A stretch of 64,000 nucleotides of DNA from Lytechinus pictus (lineage: Eukaryota > Echinodermata > Echinoidea > Temnopleuroida > Toxopneustidae): the NCBI RefSeq assembly GCF_037042905.1, contig NC_087247.1, forward strand, positions 43,375,920 to 43,439,919. Direction: 5' to 3'. This document shows positions 1-10,699 of this stretch, one piece after another. The position numbers and the translations under genes are program-made. A model generated the notes under the pieces. It saw only the letters and a list, made by a program, of their open reading frames with translations, was not told the origin of the DNA and did not search any database. Each line of letters starts with the position of its first letter. The stretch's first letter is position 1.

Positions 1-170
1 CTGTCGGGCCAGTAGATTTTCAGAAATAGGAAGATATACTGGTCCGACATGACCAGTAAAAAATATCATTGTCGGGACAGTAATTTTTCCAAAAATAGCA
101 AGATTTAAGGGTTCGACATGACCAGTAATAAAAACCATTGTTGGGCCAATAACTTTTCTAGAAATGGTCA
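1..170. repeat. Short tandem repeat, about 70-bp unit, 2.5 copies
   Basis: The motif GTCGGGCCAG/GTCGGGACAG/GTTGGGCCAA recurs at about 3, 73 and 140, each followed by a TTTTC..AAATAG..AAGAT block and then a CCGACATGACCAGTAA block. The unit is truncated by the left window edge. A further diverged copy lies at about 1776-1880, on the other side of the polypyrimidine tract, so the two may once have been one array. No coding content is supported. Confidence 0.7.
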
Positions 171-565
171 AATTCACTGCAAACCATTTCCCCCAGTTAA
201 ATTCTGTCATTCACACACAGAATACACACAGAATGAATCGCACGCAAGTGTTACTAAAGTAGCATACAGTGTACATGTAGCCAGCCACACAACCCACGTG
301 GTAAATTCTCTACTGGCTGCGCGAACGAAGCTTGGCTAAACTCTGGCAGAAATCTCTCACAGAACTGTCATAATTCACGATTCATACTCATGAAAGGCTC
401 TTATAATGTCCATATTTCCTAAAATTTGGAGTAACTCTGTCATTTGTAAGCAGTAAAAGGAGAAATTTTCACTTCTGTTTTGGTTCAAACAGATCGGGTT
501 TCGGGTGATATCGTCTGAATACATAATAGCCCCACATATGCATTTATGTGTGTGTGTTGATACAC
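171..565. other. Unassigned sequence
   Basis: No gene, RNA or transposon end is recognisable. A 73-codon open frame across 118-339 has no domain and starts inside the tandem repeat. A short TG run sits near 545-560. Confidence 0.4.
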
Positions 566-1713
566 TTGGTTTCTTTCTTTCTTTCGTAGCTATTTTAATT
601 GAGCCAAAAGAAACTGATAAATTATTTGATAGTTTTAGCTTTCTTCTTGTTTTCTTCCTATCTTTCTTTCCTTATTTCTTTTAAATCTTTCTTTGTTTCT
701 TCCCTCTCTTCTTTCAATTTTTTGTTACTGTCTTTCTTTTTTTTCTTTAATTTGTTCTTTCATTCTTTCTATCCTTTTTAAAAATATTTTTCTCTATTTC
801 TTTTTTCTCTCTCTCTTTCTTTCTTTCTTTTTTTTGGGTGATATTTTCCTTTCTTTAATTCTTGAGTCCATCCATCCTATATTCATCTCTTCTCTTCTTC
901 CTTTCTTTCCTTCCTTCTTTTTACTCTTTTCTTTCCTTCATTCTTTGTTACTTTCTTTGTTTCTTTCTTTCTTCCTTCCATCCATCCATCATTTATTTAC
1001 CCTTTGTTTTTTTTTTTTTTTTTTTCTTCCTTCTTTCAGCCCTCTCTCTCTTAAATTCATTCCTTCCTTTCATCTATCGGTCTTGTTCTTTCCTTTTTCC
1101 CTTTGTTAAATCTATCCTTTTACCTTTCCTTTTTTTTGACTGCTTGCTTCCTTTCTCTCCTTTATTCTTTCATTCCTTCCTTTCTTTGTCTCTCAGTCCT
1201 TCTTTTTTCTCCCTTTCATCTTTTCTTTTTTATATTGCTTGCTTCTTTCCTTCCCTTCCTTCCTTTCCTTCCTTTATTTCTTTCCTTCTGTCTATCATTT
1301 TACCTTTCCTTTATTTCTTCCTTAATTCCTTTCTTCCTTCTTTCAATCCTTCCTTCCTCTCTTTCTTTCTTTTGTCCTTCTTTCCATCTCTCCTTTTACC
1401 CTTTCTTTTTTATTGCTTCTTTCTTTCCTTTACTACTTTCTGGATTTGTTCTTTCTTTCTGTATTGCTTGCTTCATTTCTTTCCTTCATTTCTTTTTTCT
1501 TTTCTTTCTTTCTTATTTTTGTTCCTTCTTTGCTCCTTCCTTCCTTTCCTTCTTTAGTTCTTTCTTTTTTCCCTTCCTTCACATCTATCCTTTCTTTACC
1601 TTTTCTTTTTTCTTCTTCCTTCCTTCCTTCCTTCCTTTCTTTTATTCTTTCTTTCCTTTCTTTCTTCGTTTCTGTCTTGCTTTCTTTTTGTCCTTCATTC
1701 CTTCATTTTATTT
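566..1713. repeat. 1.15-kb polypyrimidine (C/T) tract
   Basis: Almost every base on the plus strand is C or T, mostly TTTC, TTCC and CTTT runs, ending in a G-run at about 1713-1722. The asymmetry opens long frames rich in F, S, L and P in all three plus frames; these are composition artefacts and not genes. Long homopurine/homopyrimidine tracts with mirror symmetry can adopt H-DNA (triplex), which is inference here. Only a few purines interrupt the tract. Confidence 0.9.
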
Positions 1714-1775
1714 GGGGGGGGGGGTAACAAAACGCTAGAAAAATAAAATTGCGCCTTTTTTAATGTTTTCTTTAT

Positions 1776-1880
1776 TTTTTGGGACCAGTAGATTTTAGGT
1801 TCGGAACAGTAATAATTTGAAAACCTGGGTATCTACTGGTCCGACATGAATAGGTTGGACCAGTAGAAAAAATGGGTTAG
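1776..1880. repeat. Second copy of the 70-bp GGACCAGTAGATTTT repeat
   Basis: GGGACCAGTAGATTTTAGG..CAGTAATAATTTG..CTACTGGTCCGACATGA..GGACCAGTAGA resembles the array at 1-170. CTACTGGTCC and GGACCAGTAG are inverted with respect to each other, so the unit can fold. Confidence 0.55.
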
Positions 1881-2741
1881 TGTGGAGCCCTGCATAAACA
1901 TGAAGAGCGTCTAGGAAATTGTGCCTCAACAGTATGAACAAAGATAACAATAGTTCCATAGACTGACAAGAGAGGGCGACATTCCATTCCTTTACTCTAA
2001 GTGTTCAAGCTGTACATTACTTTGGTGATGAAATAAGAAAAAACAGGGGAGCCATCACTTACACCAGGTTGATACCGGGGAGGTACTTATTATGAATGTA
2101 TGACACGTATGTGCCATGGTTGAGACCCCAATTTCAGCCTATATTTTTGTTCCAGAGCATCACCAATTCACAAAGCCATAGATATTCCTATATTTACCTG
2201 TTCCAAACACCCTCAAATTTGTGATTTTTCGTTCCAATGCACGCCCATCATGAACTACTGAACCTGTCGGAGCAGCGAGCTTGATCGGCGCAGAGCCATA
2301 GCGGCGGACCCTGCAGCTAGCTACTAGAATTTTTTTACATAGCCACTATCAATTACACCTACGATCTAATGAGTTCCGGAGACCCCCTTTTTTATGAGGT
2401 CAGTTCCAGAGCATTGAATTTTTAGCAATCGTTGATCCAAAAGCCGTTCCGTAGGCCCGTTTTAAGTCCAAGATATAGTTTCAGAGCCCCCTAATCTCGA
2501 CTTTGGCGCGGCACATAGGTATTATGTTATAATTCGAGTACCCCCACCCCCGGGGGTTGATATTAATTAGTTGAAGGAAATTACAGATATAGAATTCACA
2601 ATATACTTAAAATAAGCTGTGATAAAGCAGTTAAACAATCTATCAATCTGCAAGAAATGGTTCCAGCAACACAGTACTTATGAGCTATAATTTGCATCTG
2701 TTTCCTATGAATCGTTATATTTTTCACTTGTCTAATCTTAC
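1881..2741. other. NSMCE3 intron or downstream sequence, nothing coding seen
   Basis: I looked on the minus strand for the next MAGE-domain exon of NSMCE3 and did not find one. A segment at about 2440-2560 (GCGCGGCACATAGGTATTATG..CGAGTACCCCCACCCCCGGGGG) resembles 10575-10630 and is probably the end of a dispersed repeat. Confidence 0.4.
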
Positions 2742-2821
2742 CTCATTTAATTTGACCTTAGCCCTTCGTAGTACTTCTGGTAGAATATTCTTGTGCTCCT
2801 TGAATACATTCTTATACAAAT
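2742..2821 (-). CDS. NSMCE3: NSMCE3 coding exon 3
   Basis: The acceptor is a long T-run followed by CAG at 2824-2822, and the donor GTAAG lies at 2741-2737. The exon is 80 nt and ends in phase 0. It reads (D)LYKNVFKEHKNILPEVLRR then AKVKLNE, continuing the MAGE winged helix. The next exon is outside the window. Confidence 0.87.
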
Positions 2822-5800
2822 CTGAAAAAAAAAAAAAACTCACTTAATGTGACCAACAAACCAACCAAAAAGTTTATCACTTTTGCTGAATTGAAATCCA
2901 TAAACTTGCTTGAAGATCTTGGAAGTCTCCAATTCTTAAAAAAAATACTCCATTCAAATAACAAGTGCTTTGCAAACCACAATCTTGCCTGATTTCGCAT
3001 TCAATAAAATATGCAATACGATCTTTTGAACTCATAATTGATGCATAAATGAGGAAATAGAGCAATTTGAACAAACAAGTGGAACGCCTCTGGCAGTCTC
3101 ACCTGCATTACGCGATTCAATATAGCAGTGCCAGTGCCGACTTTGAAAACTTCTAAAAAATAATTATAAATTAATTGACGTAACTGACCTTTGGCCTTGG
3201 TCATGTGACCTGAAACTCGCACAGGATGCTCAGTGATAATTGATTACTCTTATGTCTAAGTTTTATGAACTAGACCAATACATTTCAGAGTTATGATGGT
3301 AATTCAACAAATACCCCCAAAATGGCCAAAGTTCATTGACCTTAAATGACATTTGACCTTGGTCATGTAACCTAAAACTCGCACAGGATGTTCAGTGATA
3401 ATTGATTAATCTTATGTCCAAGTTTAATGAATCAGATCCATAAACTTTTACAGTTATCATGGTAATTCAACAAATACCCGCAACTTGGCCAAAGTTTATT
3501 GACCCTAAATGACCTTTAACCTTGGTCATGTGACTTGAAACTCTGGCAGGATGTTCAGTAATATTTCATTACCCTTATGGCCAAGTTTCATGAACTAGGT
3601 CCATATACTGTCTAAGTTATGATGACATTTCAAAAACTTAGCCTTAGGTTAAGATTTTAATATTGACTCCCCCAACATGGTCAAGTTCATTTACCCTAAA
3701 TGACCTTTGACCTTACTCATGTGACCTGAAACTCAGGCAGGATGTAAAGTAATATTTGATTGACCTTATATCCAAGTTTCATATACTAGGTCCATATACT
3801 TTCTAAGTTATGCTGTCATTTCATCAAATGCTGTCATTTTATAAAATCTTAACCTTCGGTTGATGTTGACGCTGCCGCCACTACTGTCGGAAAAGCGGCG
3901 CCTATAGTCTCACTCTGCTATGCAGGTGAGAAAAAAATTGACCTTTTGACACTTATATGACCTTTGACCCCTAGATGAACTCTGTCCCCATCATCCTCAT
4001 GGGCAAACATGTGGTATCATATGTACCAAGTATAAACATAATTGATGGATAAATAAAGAAATGAGAGGAAATTGAACAAAAACTTGATCTTTTGACCCCT
4101 AGATGACCTTTGACACATCATCCTCAACAACACACATGTGGTATTACCCAAGGATCCTTTGAACCATGTGTGATAAAAATGATGCAGAAATAAAGAAATG
4201 AGCGGTAGTTGAACAAAAACTTCAAAAAAGAATGAACATGACCTCTTATTGTTTGATCTTTGACCCCATCATTCTCTTGGGCTTACATGTGGTATTACCC
4301 AAGGATCATGTGTACAAGTACAGGTGTATGAACATAATTTGTCAGTGTTCATCCGAACCATCGTATATCTGTCAATATTGGTCAAAAAATCTGTTTTGAG
4401 AATTTTGCAGAAAATAAAAATACAATTCCTACTCTGTCCATAAGTAAATTTCTAGGCAGCAATTTATTTTGGTTTTTGAGATATAAGGGGTTTTTAAGGT
4501 GATGCCATACAAATGTTTAATAAAATAGGCAAATCCCATTGCAGTCAGTAGGCAGGTCCTCAAAAGATAGCTTCTTTCATCCAAGTGATATTCATGACCT
4601 GAGAGGTTTTGCATATTTAATGAGCTTGATGCGGACCAAAACACCTCTTTTAAATCTGTCATTGCTGCTCTACATATACATGTATATCAAATTTCATAAT
4701 TTTGGTGTCATTGTAAAGAAGAATCATTCTTTCAGTTCATGCATTTTGAATTTATTTAAAGCTTTGGTAATGTAGGTGAAATTTTTATCTAAAATATGCT
4801 ACAAAATGATTTTTTTCACCTGACAAAAGTTATAATTATTATACTTTATTTTTATTTGAGCCCAAATGTTTGTTTTATATCATGATAAAGCTGAAAATGT
4901 ATGGTAAAGGTTTCTAAATAAGAGTTGGTTTAATCGGGTCAAGATCACACTTTTCATTTCTCATGTAAAATAAGCAGCTTGAAAACAAGAATACTGCACT
5001 CTGATTGGTAAAAGAGAAAGGAGACCACACACTTCCTAAATTCCAACCGTTCCCACACTGGGGCCCCTCCAATGTCACACCCCATGTGGTAATCTCTTCA
5101 AAATACCCACGTCTGTTGTTTCGTGAACCTTATCCAGCCAATCAGAACTCTGGATTTCATGCTACTCCTAAATTTTAGAAAATCTTGTCTTGTCCCTTGG
5201 TGTGAAAAGTGTGATCTTGACCTGATTAAAAGGTGTCACATACCAAGAGTGACATTGTAAGAAAATACAGTTCCAGCTTTGTGGTGATGGATATCATCGT
5301 AAACTAAAAAGTTTTGCATAATTTGGAAAAGAAAACAGAAGGAGGAAACTCAGTTTTGAGGCACATTTTCAGGCCTGAAATTCAGTTTATTTTTACACAT
5401 AACCAAATAAAAAAATCAATACAAATAGTCATTACAAAATAAATGACCAATATAAAAGAGAAACATTTACTGTCAAATGGTGCAATGATATTTAATTTTA
5501 CTTGATCCGTTAGAACAATCTTATCAATGCAACATTTCCTATTATTCCGAATAACCGTCCCCATCTGACTAACTTAAAGGGATGGTCCGGGCTGAAAATA
5601 TTTATATCTTAATACATAGAGTAGAATTCACTGAGCAAAATGCCAAAAGTTTCATCAAAATCGGATAACAAATAATAAAGTTATTGAAGTTTAAGTTTGG
5701 CAATATTTTGTGAAAACAGTCGTCATGAATATTCAGTAGGTGGGCTGATGATGTCACATCTCCACTTTCCGTTTTCTTATGTTATTACATAAAATCATGT

Positions 5801-7483
5801 GTTTTTTATTATTTCATACTTGTGTGAATAATATGTCTCCCTCATAATGAAATAAGTTGCAGCAATAAATATCCAATGCACTAAATCAGTTGTCAATCCA
5901 ATTTTTCTAGTTCTTGGAGGAAAAAATTTGAATAAACCTAATTTCATATAATAAAATACAAAAGAACAAGTGGAGATGTGACATCATCAGCCCACCTAAT
6001 GAATATTCATGACGACTGTTTTCACAAAATATTGCTCATCTTTAAAATTCAATAACTTTGTTATTTGTTATCCGATTTTGATGAAATTTTCGACATTTTG
6101 CTCAGTGAATTCTACTCTATTTATTAAGCTATAAATAAAAAGCCCGGACCATCCCTTTAAGTATCAGTATTACCGATCACAGGCAAGCCCAATAGAACAT
6201 AAGGATACAAGACAAAGGTCAATGGGACATAAACTATCATTTTTTCTAGGGAATTCTTGTTCTTTGAGCAAGTCTGTTCATGGTGACAATTTAACAAAGA
6301 AGAGGAACTGGACGATCACTCAATTATTATTAGTATTTTTGGACGTTTCAAGACGACACATCGGTCACAATTTCACCTCGCAAATCACCCAAATGTCAAA
6401 GGAAAGGATCAGAAAGTAAGTTGCATTAAATCTTTTGAAATTATTCAAGGTTACTTTAATGATGAGGTCATCATTAGTTGTAATTAAATTGAAATTACAC
6501 CGCCAAAATCATGAAGGGGATGATTAGATTTTTTTTCTTCAATATTTTCCATATTTTTTTCAATTGGTTTAAACCATTTCTTAAAATTTCTTAAAATATA
6601 TCACCAATATTTTTGTTAATTTTGCAAGAACATTCAATGTTTTTTTACTCAGCCACAAAGTCCACTTCATTTTCATTTCGTAGTGTGTATTTGCCTGTTT
6701 ATTTATTTTTTAAAGTTTTGGTACCCCCCCCCCAACGGATCCTACGTCAAGTCTGATGCAATCATTACAAATGAAAATAATAGATGTACCAGTATTTCAA
6801 AACGATGACTTCCTAATACAAAGTAACATTTTAAATGGGAATATGGCATACCTGATCTTTTTACTGGGTTTTTCTTCGCTTCCATGATCAGCATGTACTG
6901 CACAAGATTGCTCACCTGTTATCAAAGACACAAATAAAATCTGCAGAAACTGGGATAAATATTTATAATCTATAATTTTCCTTAAAATATTTAGTACTCT
7001 GTGATAGGATTAGGTCTGTATAAACTGAATCATCCCACAATAAGCTTCTTTAATGATGTCCAATTCAATGTTGGTTCCAAAATTCAAAATATATCTAAAT
7101 GGAAAAGACAAGAAAAATCCAATACCACACAAAAACAAGGAATATCTGACTTCCCTCTCGTCAGTTAATTACAAAAAAAAAAAAAATTGTATTGAATCAA
7201 ATAGCAATATACAGGGAATGATTTTGATCTTAAATGACTAATATGAAGACTTATAAAAGACAAAATTTTAACTTTTTGGACGAAATTGCCTTATCTTATA
7301 CTCCTGGCACACACATATCCTTTATACCTTTTGATCAATTACTTCCTTTGGTAAACTATCTGCTGCTCTCTGTGCTTGTGTAAGTGATTGTGTCTGTTGA
7401 GTTGCCTGAGACATGGTGTAATCCATTTCTTCCTCTTCCTCATCATGCCTTCTACTACTTGGTCCTGGTCCACCACGGGGCAT
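2742..7483 (-). CDS. NSMCE3: NSMCE3, non-SMC element 3 of the SMC5/6 complex (MAGE family), 5' part; runs off the left edge
   Basis: Three in-phase coding exons give the first 100 residues: 7328-7483, 6852-6915 and 2742-2821. The N-terminus (MPRGGPGPSSRR, then an acidic EEEEE run and a Q-rich linear segment) is disordered, as in known Nse3 proteins. From residue 53 comes VSNLVQYMLIMEAKKNPVKR, then SDLYKNVFKEHKNILPEVLR, which is the start of the MAGE homology domain (first winged helix). In the family, NSMCE3 binds the RING subunit NSMCE1 and the kleisin NSMCE4, bridges the SMC5/6 heads and contacts DNA, acting in the nucleus in homologous recombination and replication-fork repair. The start ATG at 7483 has A at -3. 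All introns are GT-AG. The remaining two thirds of the MAGE domain must lie to the left of position 1. It could only be confused with another MAGE paralogue, but invertebrates usually carry a single Nse3-type gene. Confidence 0.87.
2960..3076. repeat. Repeat family B, left part (interrupted)
   Basis: AATCTTGCCTGATTTCGCATTCAATAAAATATGCAATACGATCTTTTGA..AAATGAGGAAATAGAGCAATTTGAACAAAC matches the start of the copy at 55770. The sequence resumes at 3938, so repeat A (3077-3937) interrupts it. It lies in NSMCE3 intron 2. Confidence 0.55.
3077..3937 (+). repeat. Repeat family A (TGACCTTTGACC-rich element), copy 1
   Basis: It begins AAGTGGAACGCCTCTGGCAG followed by TCTCACCTGCAT.ACGCGA, and ends GCGGCGCCTATAGTCTCACT then CTG.TATGCAGGTGAGA, so TCTCACCTGCAT/ATGCAGGTGAGA form subterminal inverted repeats. 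The interior consists of about 150-bp diverged units, each with GACCTTTGACCTTGGTCATG, GTGACCTGAAACTC, TTCAGTGATA and ATGTCCAAGTTT. Other copies are at 15857-17241 (inverted) and 41132-42765. The structure resembles Helitron-like or other non-autonomous elements with internal tandem units; the class is not certain. Confidence 0.75.
3938..4345. repeat. Repeat family B, continuation (GACCCCTAGATGACCTTTGA units)
   Basis: Three diverged units contain TTTTGACCCCTAGATGACCT, CATCATCCTCATGG, ACATGTGGTATTACCCAAGG, and AAATAAAGAAATGAG..TTGAACAAAAACTT. The same repeat occurs at 55770-56825. It is intronic in NSMCE3. Confidence 0.65.
4346..4929. other. NSMCE3 intron, unassigned AT-rich sequence
   Basis: No motif, exon or transposon terminus is recognised. 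Open frames here lack domains. Confidence 0.4.
4934..5225. mobile_element. MITE with 23-bp TIRs and TTAA target duplication (family TCGGGTCAAGATCACAC)
   Basis: Left end TCGGGTCAAGATCACACTTT and right end AAAGTGTGATCTTGACCTGA are inverted copies differing at one base, flanked on both sides by TTAA (4930-4933 and 5226-5229). The element is 292 bp and non-coding. TTAA duplication is the hallmark of piggyBac-type transposition; no transposase is encoded. It sits in the large NSMCE3 intron 2. Confidence 0.8.
5578..6156. mobile_element. MITE with TTAA target duplication (family AGGGATGGTCCGGGCT)
   Basis: AGGGATGGTCCGGGCT at the left and AGCCCGGACCATCCCT at the right, with TTAA at 5574-5577 and 6157-6160. 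The arms continue as a long imperfect inverted repeat (GAATTCACTGAGCAAAATG against CATTTTGCTCAGTGAATTC; TCGGATAACAAATAA against TTATTTGTTATCCGA; CCACCTAATGAATATTCATGA against its complement). The whole element can therefore fold back. A related copy lies at 52540-53126 and a remnant at 61640-62000. Confidence 0.85.
6161..6846. other. NSMCE3 intron 2, 5' part
   Basis: Unique-looking AT-rich sequence with a C9 run near 6726. No exon or RNA is seen. Confidence 0.4.
6852..6915 (-). CDS. NSMCE3: NSMCE3 coding exon 2
   Basis: The acceptor AACAG lies at 6920-6916 and the donor GTATG at 6851-6847. The exon is 64 nt and ends in phase 1. It encodes VSNLVQYMLIMEAKKNPVKRS, the first helix of the MAGE homology domain. 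The first base of an Asp codon (G) is completed by exon 3. Confidence 0.88.
7328..7483 (-). CDS. NSMCE3: NSMCE3 coding exon 1
   Basis: This exon has 52 codons and no phase offset. It starts at ATG 7483-7481 (context CCAAGATGC) and ends ...EVIDQK before the donor GTATAA at 7327-7322. It encodes the disordered, acidic and Q/T-rich N-terminus. Confidence 0.82.
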
Positions 7484-7893
7484 CTTGGAATAATTCTTGA
7501 TTATTCAAGTCCTGATATTGAAAGATATGAAAATGGCTGATGTATGTGAAGTCATTCCCTACAGCTTCAGACAAACTTTAATTTATCATGTAGACTGATT
7601 AAGTGGTCTCACTGCACATCATGACTTGGACAGCCAGATCAGGGATGATGATGATGATTAGATCATTTTGGAAAAGTAAAGTCCACATATAAAAAATGTA
7701 CATGTAACAATCATGATATGAAAATAACACTCATGTTTGTTTGATTCTTCTGTTGGACTATGTCTTGCTTCATTACACCTCCCCCATAGACTGAAGTCTA
7801 TCTTCCACTCTGATTTAAACGTAAAGCAACAATTTTTCATACAATATAGGTCTTTGTATGCATTTAGGTTTATTTCTTACGCTGAAAAAGACC
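7484..7893. other. NSMCE3 5' flank
   Basis: This is upstream of the NSMCE3 start codon and should contain the 5' UTR and promoter. It is AT-rich with a GATGAT run at 7646-7660. No TATA box or initiator can be placed with confidence. Confidence 0.35.
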
Positions 7894-8698
7894 TGGGTTG
7901 ATATTCTGAGATTCATTTTTATCTCAGATGCAAATGCAATAAAATATTTCATCTCCATTAAAACACCCTTAAAATCTCTCCGAATTGGTATTTTGAGAAT
8001 AATTTTATCTTCATTTCATCTATGTAAGACACCTATTTTTGAAGCAATATCTGATGAGAAATAGTTTTATAGCTCTCTCATCTCCTTCAATCAATGAAAA
8101 TCAATTTGCCAGGAGGTGTGGCAAAGGAGTGAGATTGCGTCAATTCATTGACTTCAAATACGCTTGCACTATACGCTAGTGCATCTTTACAGAGATTTCT
8201 ATTTGAAAATGATGAAACTCTCATCTTTTTGTTGATGTCAATATCGCATCGTTACAACTTACAAGAATCATTTCGAAGAAAATATTAGTCAAAAGTCTTA
8301 TGAAATAATTTTTTACTCTACATGAATAATGTTAAGTCTGAGGTATTACTCTAAATAACTATATAATTTTTATTCACATTTATTTCAACATTTAGATCTA
8401 AGAAATAAATTGCTTAAATGAACGTTGCGGGGATAAAATAGCTCCCATCCTATTTTAAGGTTATTTCATTTTTTCCGCAAAGTGACATGGGCGCAAGCAC
8501 ATCATTTGCATGGCAGTAGTTATACCCAATGGACATATCCACGCAGGCACTACTCTGTCACGTATCATTTTTAGATACACAGGATAAATTTTATTGCAGA
8601 ACAAATTTCAAATTTCATCTAAGAGATAAAATGTCATCTCAGTTATGAGATAAACTAAAATATGGTACTTTAAAGATAAAATTGGCTCAGAATACCAA
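7894..8698. mobile_element. Probable MITE with imperfect TIRs (TTGRTATTCTGAG)
   Basis: TTGATATTCTGAGATTCATT then TTTATCTC at the left matches in inverted orientation AGATAAAATTGGCTCAGAAT then ACCAA at the right. Internal ATCTCATC/GATGAG and GAGATAAAAT motifs are also inverted between the halves. No target duplication is recognised and no coding region is present. Confidence 0.5.
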
Positions 8699-8704
8699 GC
8701 AAAT

Positions 8705-9008
8705 ATTTTAATGAAAAAAGCTGTCCATGACAGCATCCAAGAAGGATTCTTTGAGGTGGTTATGCCCTGAAAATCATTTCCAGTTTATACCAGGCATATT
8801 GAAATCGCCCATCAATAAGATATGTGAATATGATAAAGTAGATAGTGATCTAAACATATCAAATAACTTCTGATCATTATCCAGTCCATCGCTACTACTT
8901 CTATAAACAACTCCTATCGGAAGTCTATCATTATTTTGAAGGTCAACTTCAGCCCAAATACTTTCTTCGCAACAACCAAATATATAACCCAGATGAGCGC
9001 CGCCCACT
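8705..9008 (-). pseudogene. LINE fragment: apurinic-endonuclease domain remnant (CR1/L2-like)
   Basis: The minus strand reads ..EESIWAEVDLQNNDRLPIGV..DNDQKLFDMFRSLSTLSYSHI..LLMGDFNMPGINWK, then a stop, then in the same frame FSGHNHLKESFLDAVMDSFF. The block GDFNxPxINW followed by (F/L)LDAVxDSFF is typical of the C-terminal half of the AP-like endonuclease of CR1/L2/Rex-type non-LTR retrotransposons. There it nicks target DNA to prime reverse transcription. The fragment is only about 100 codons, has one in-frame stop and no flanking reverse transcriptase, so it is a dead, truncated copy. Confidence 0.78.
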
Positions 9009-9055
9009 AACTTCTGTCCATATCAAAATTACGAATCTTGGTATGGACAGAAGTT
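9009..9055. repeat. Perfect 14-bp inverted repeat (hairpin)
   Basis: AACTTCTGTCCATA and TATGGACAGAAGTT are separated by 19 nt. It abuts the upstream edge of the LINE fragment, so it may be the footprint of an internally deleted foldback or MITE copy. Confidence 0.6.
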
Positions 9056-9180
9056 ATGACTAAAAATCATGCAAACAAATGGATAAGCTGCAGAGGGCTG
9101 ATCTTTTGATCGCTAACTTGCGTAAGAATTTGCACATGCACCCTCGGTATTGGTTGGCCTTTTGTGTGCATTTTTTAAAG

Positions 9181-10640
9181 GGAGAGAACAGATGCCGGTG
9201 AATTTTTTTTTTTCAGGGCCTAGCTACTGCAACCATCTAGGAGTCTCAAACTTATTAGACAAACATCAATAGAATTGAGGTGGGTGCATGACTTCTTTTT
9301 TCCCCTTAATTTTGGGGGTGTTTTTGTTACCTCTTCTTCGAGAAAATCCTCTTAGAATGGTGAAGCTCTGCTTGGAAAGGAAATTTGAGTGTAACTAGCA
9401 CATCAATGATGTGGAGCTCATCCCGCATCTCGCAACAGAATTTAACACAATATTTAATTTCAGCCCAGTTGAAGAAATGAAGATGAAGAAATGACCTAGA
9501 ATGTTCAAGCATTTTTGTGATTTCTGAATAAATTTTGTATAAATTAGCATAAATAATTTTCTGGTCAAAATTTCTAAATTCTGTGTAGAACCTTGGTGAA
9601 CCTCATGTAGCTCTCAAATGGAACAAAAAACAATCAAAATCAGTCAACAAATAAGTATTTTTGTGAGTTTGATTTCAAATATATGCATAAATTAGCATAT
9701 TTAATGAGTTTCAAAATTCTGTGTTGAAATTTTGTATCCCTACCATGAACTTTCATATAAAGGAATCAAAATTGAAATTGATCAACAAATGAAGGAGAAA
9801 AAGCATTTTTTGTGATTTATGAATAAATTTTGCATAAATTAGCATAAATAATTTTCTACTCAAAATTTCAAAACTCTATGTAGAATTTTGGTAAAACTCA
9901 TGAAGCTCTACCAGATGGAAGAAAAAAAATCAAAATCGGTCAACAAATAAAGAAGCATTTTTAAGAATTTTGAAAAAATGTGCATGAATTAGCATATTTA
10001 ATGAGTTTCAAAATTAGGTGTAGAAGTTTTGAATCCCCTGCCTAATGCTATCATATAAAGCAAACAGATTTGAAATCAGAATTTGAATTACGAAGAAGGA
10101 GCATTTTGAAATTCGGTCAACAAATAAAGAAGATGAGGCATTTATGAATTTCGCATGAATTATCATAATTTTCTACACAAAATTTCAAAATTCCGTGTAC
10201 AAGTTTGGTGAACCTCACAAAGCTCTAACAGATGGAAGAAAAAAAATCAAAATCGGTCAACAAATAAAGAAAAAGAAGCATTTTATGTCAATGTTTAAAA
10301 ATATGCATAAATTAGCATAAAAATTGTTCTAGACAAAATTTCAGAATTCTGTGTAGAAGTTTGGTGAACCTTATGAAGCTCTACCAGATGGAAGAAAAAA
10401 AATCAAAATTGGTCAATAAATAAAGCATTTTTTTTCAATTTTGAAAAATGCGCATAAATAAGCATATTTAATGAGTTTCAAAATTATGTGTAGAAGTTTT
10501 GAATCCCCCACCTAGTGCTATCATAAAAAGCAAACAGAATTGAAATCGAACCAGATGAGCTAAAAATGAAGGTCCTCTCCGCGGCACATACCCACCATGC
10601 ATTATAACCTGAGTGCCCCCCCCCCCCCGGCTTTAGTCTA
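9181..10640. repeat. Diverged tandem-like repeat region (AAAATCGGTCAACAAATAAAG units)
   Basis: The blocks GAAGCTCTACCAGATGGAAG, TCAAAATCGGTCAACAAATA, TTTGCATAAATTAGCATAAA, and CAAAATT.TGTGTAGAA.TTT recur with irregular 130-180-bp spacing (near 9634, 9768, 9930, 10106, 10246 and 10406). The region ends in GCGGCACATACCCACCATGC and a C-run, resembling 2510-2550. No coding potential is supported. Confidence 0.65.
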
Positions 10641-10699
10641 GATTAGGTTTTTGTGATCTTTGGTTTTGGCACAACTTCTAGAACTCAAGGCGCTGTTAG

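Noticed and set aside
599..1738. Four long overlapping open frames rich in F, S, L and P
   Set aside because: They arise from the polypyrimidine tract, which has few stop codons on the plus strand in any frame. There is no domain or complexity.
1..2741. Further NSMCE3 exons expected on the minus strand
   Set aside because: I searched for the VFG-type second helix and the second winged helix of the MAGE domain and saw no matching frame with splice sites. They are presumably beyond the left edge.
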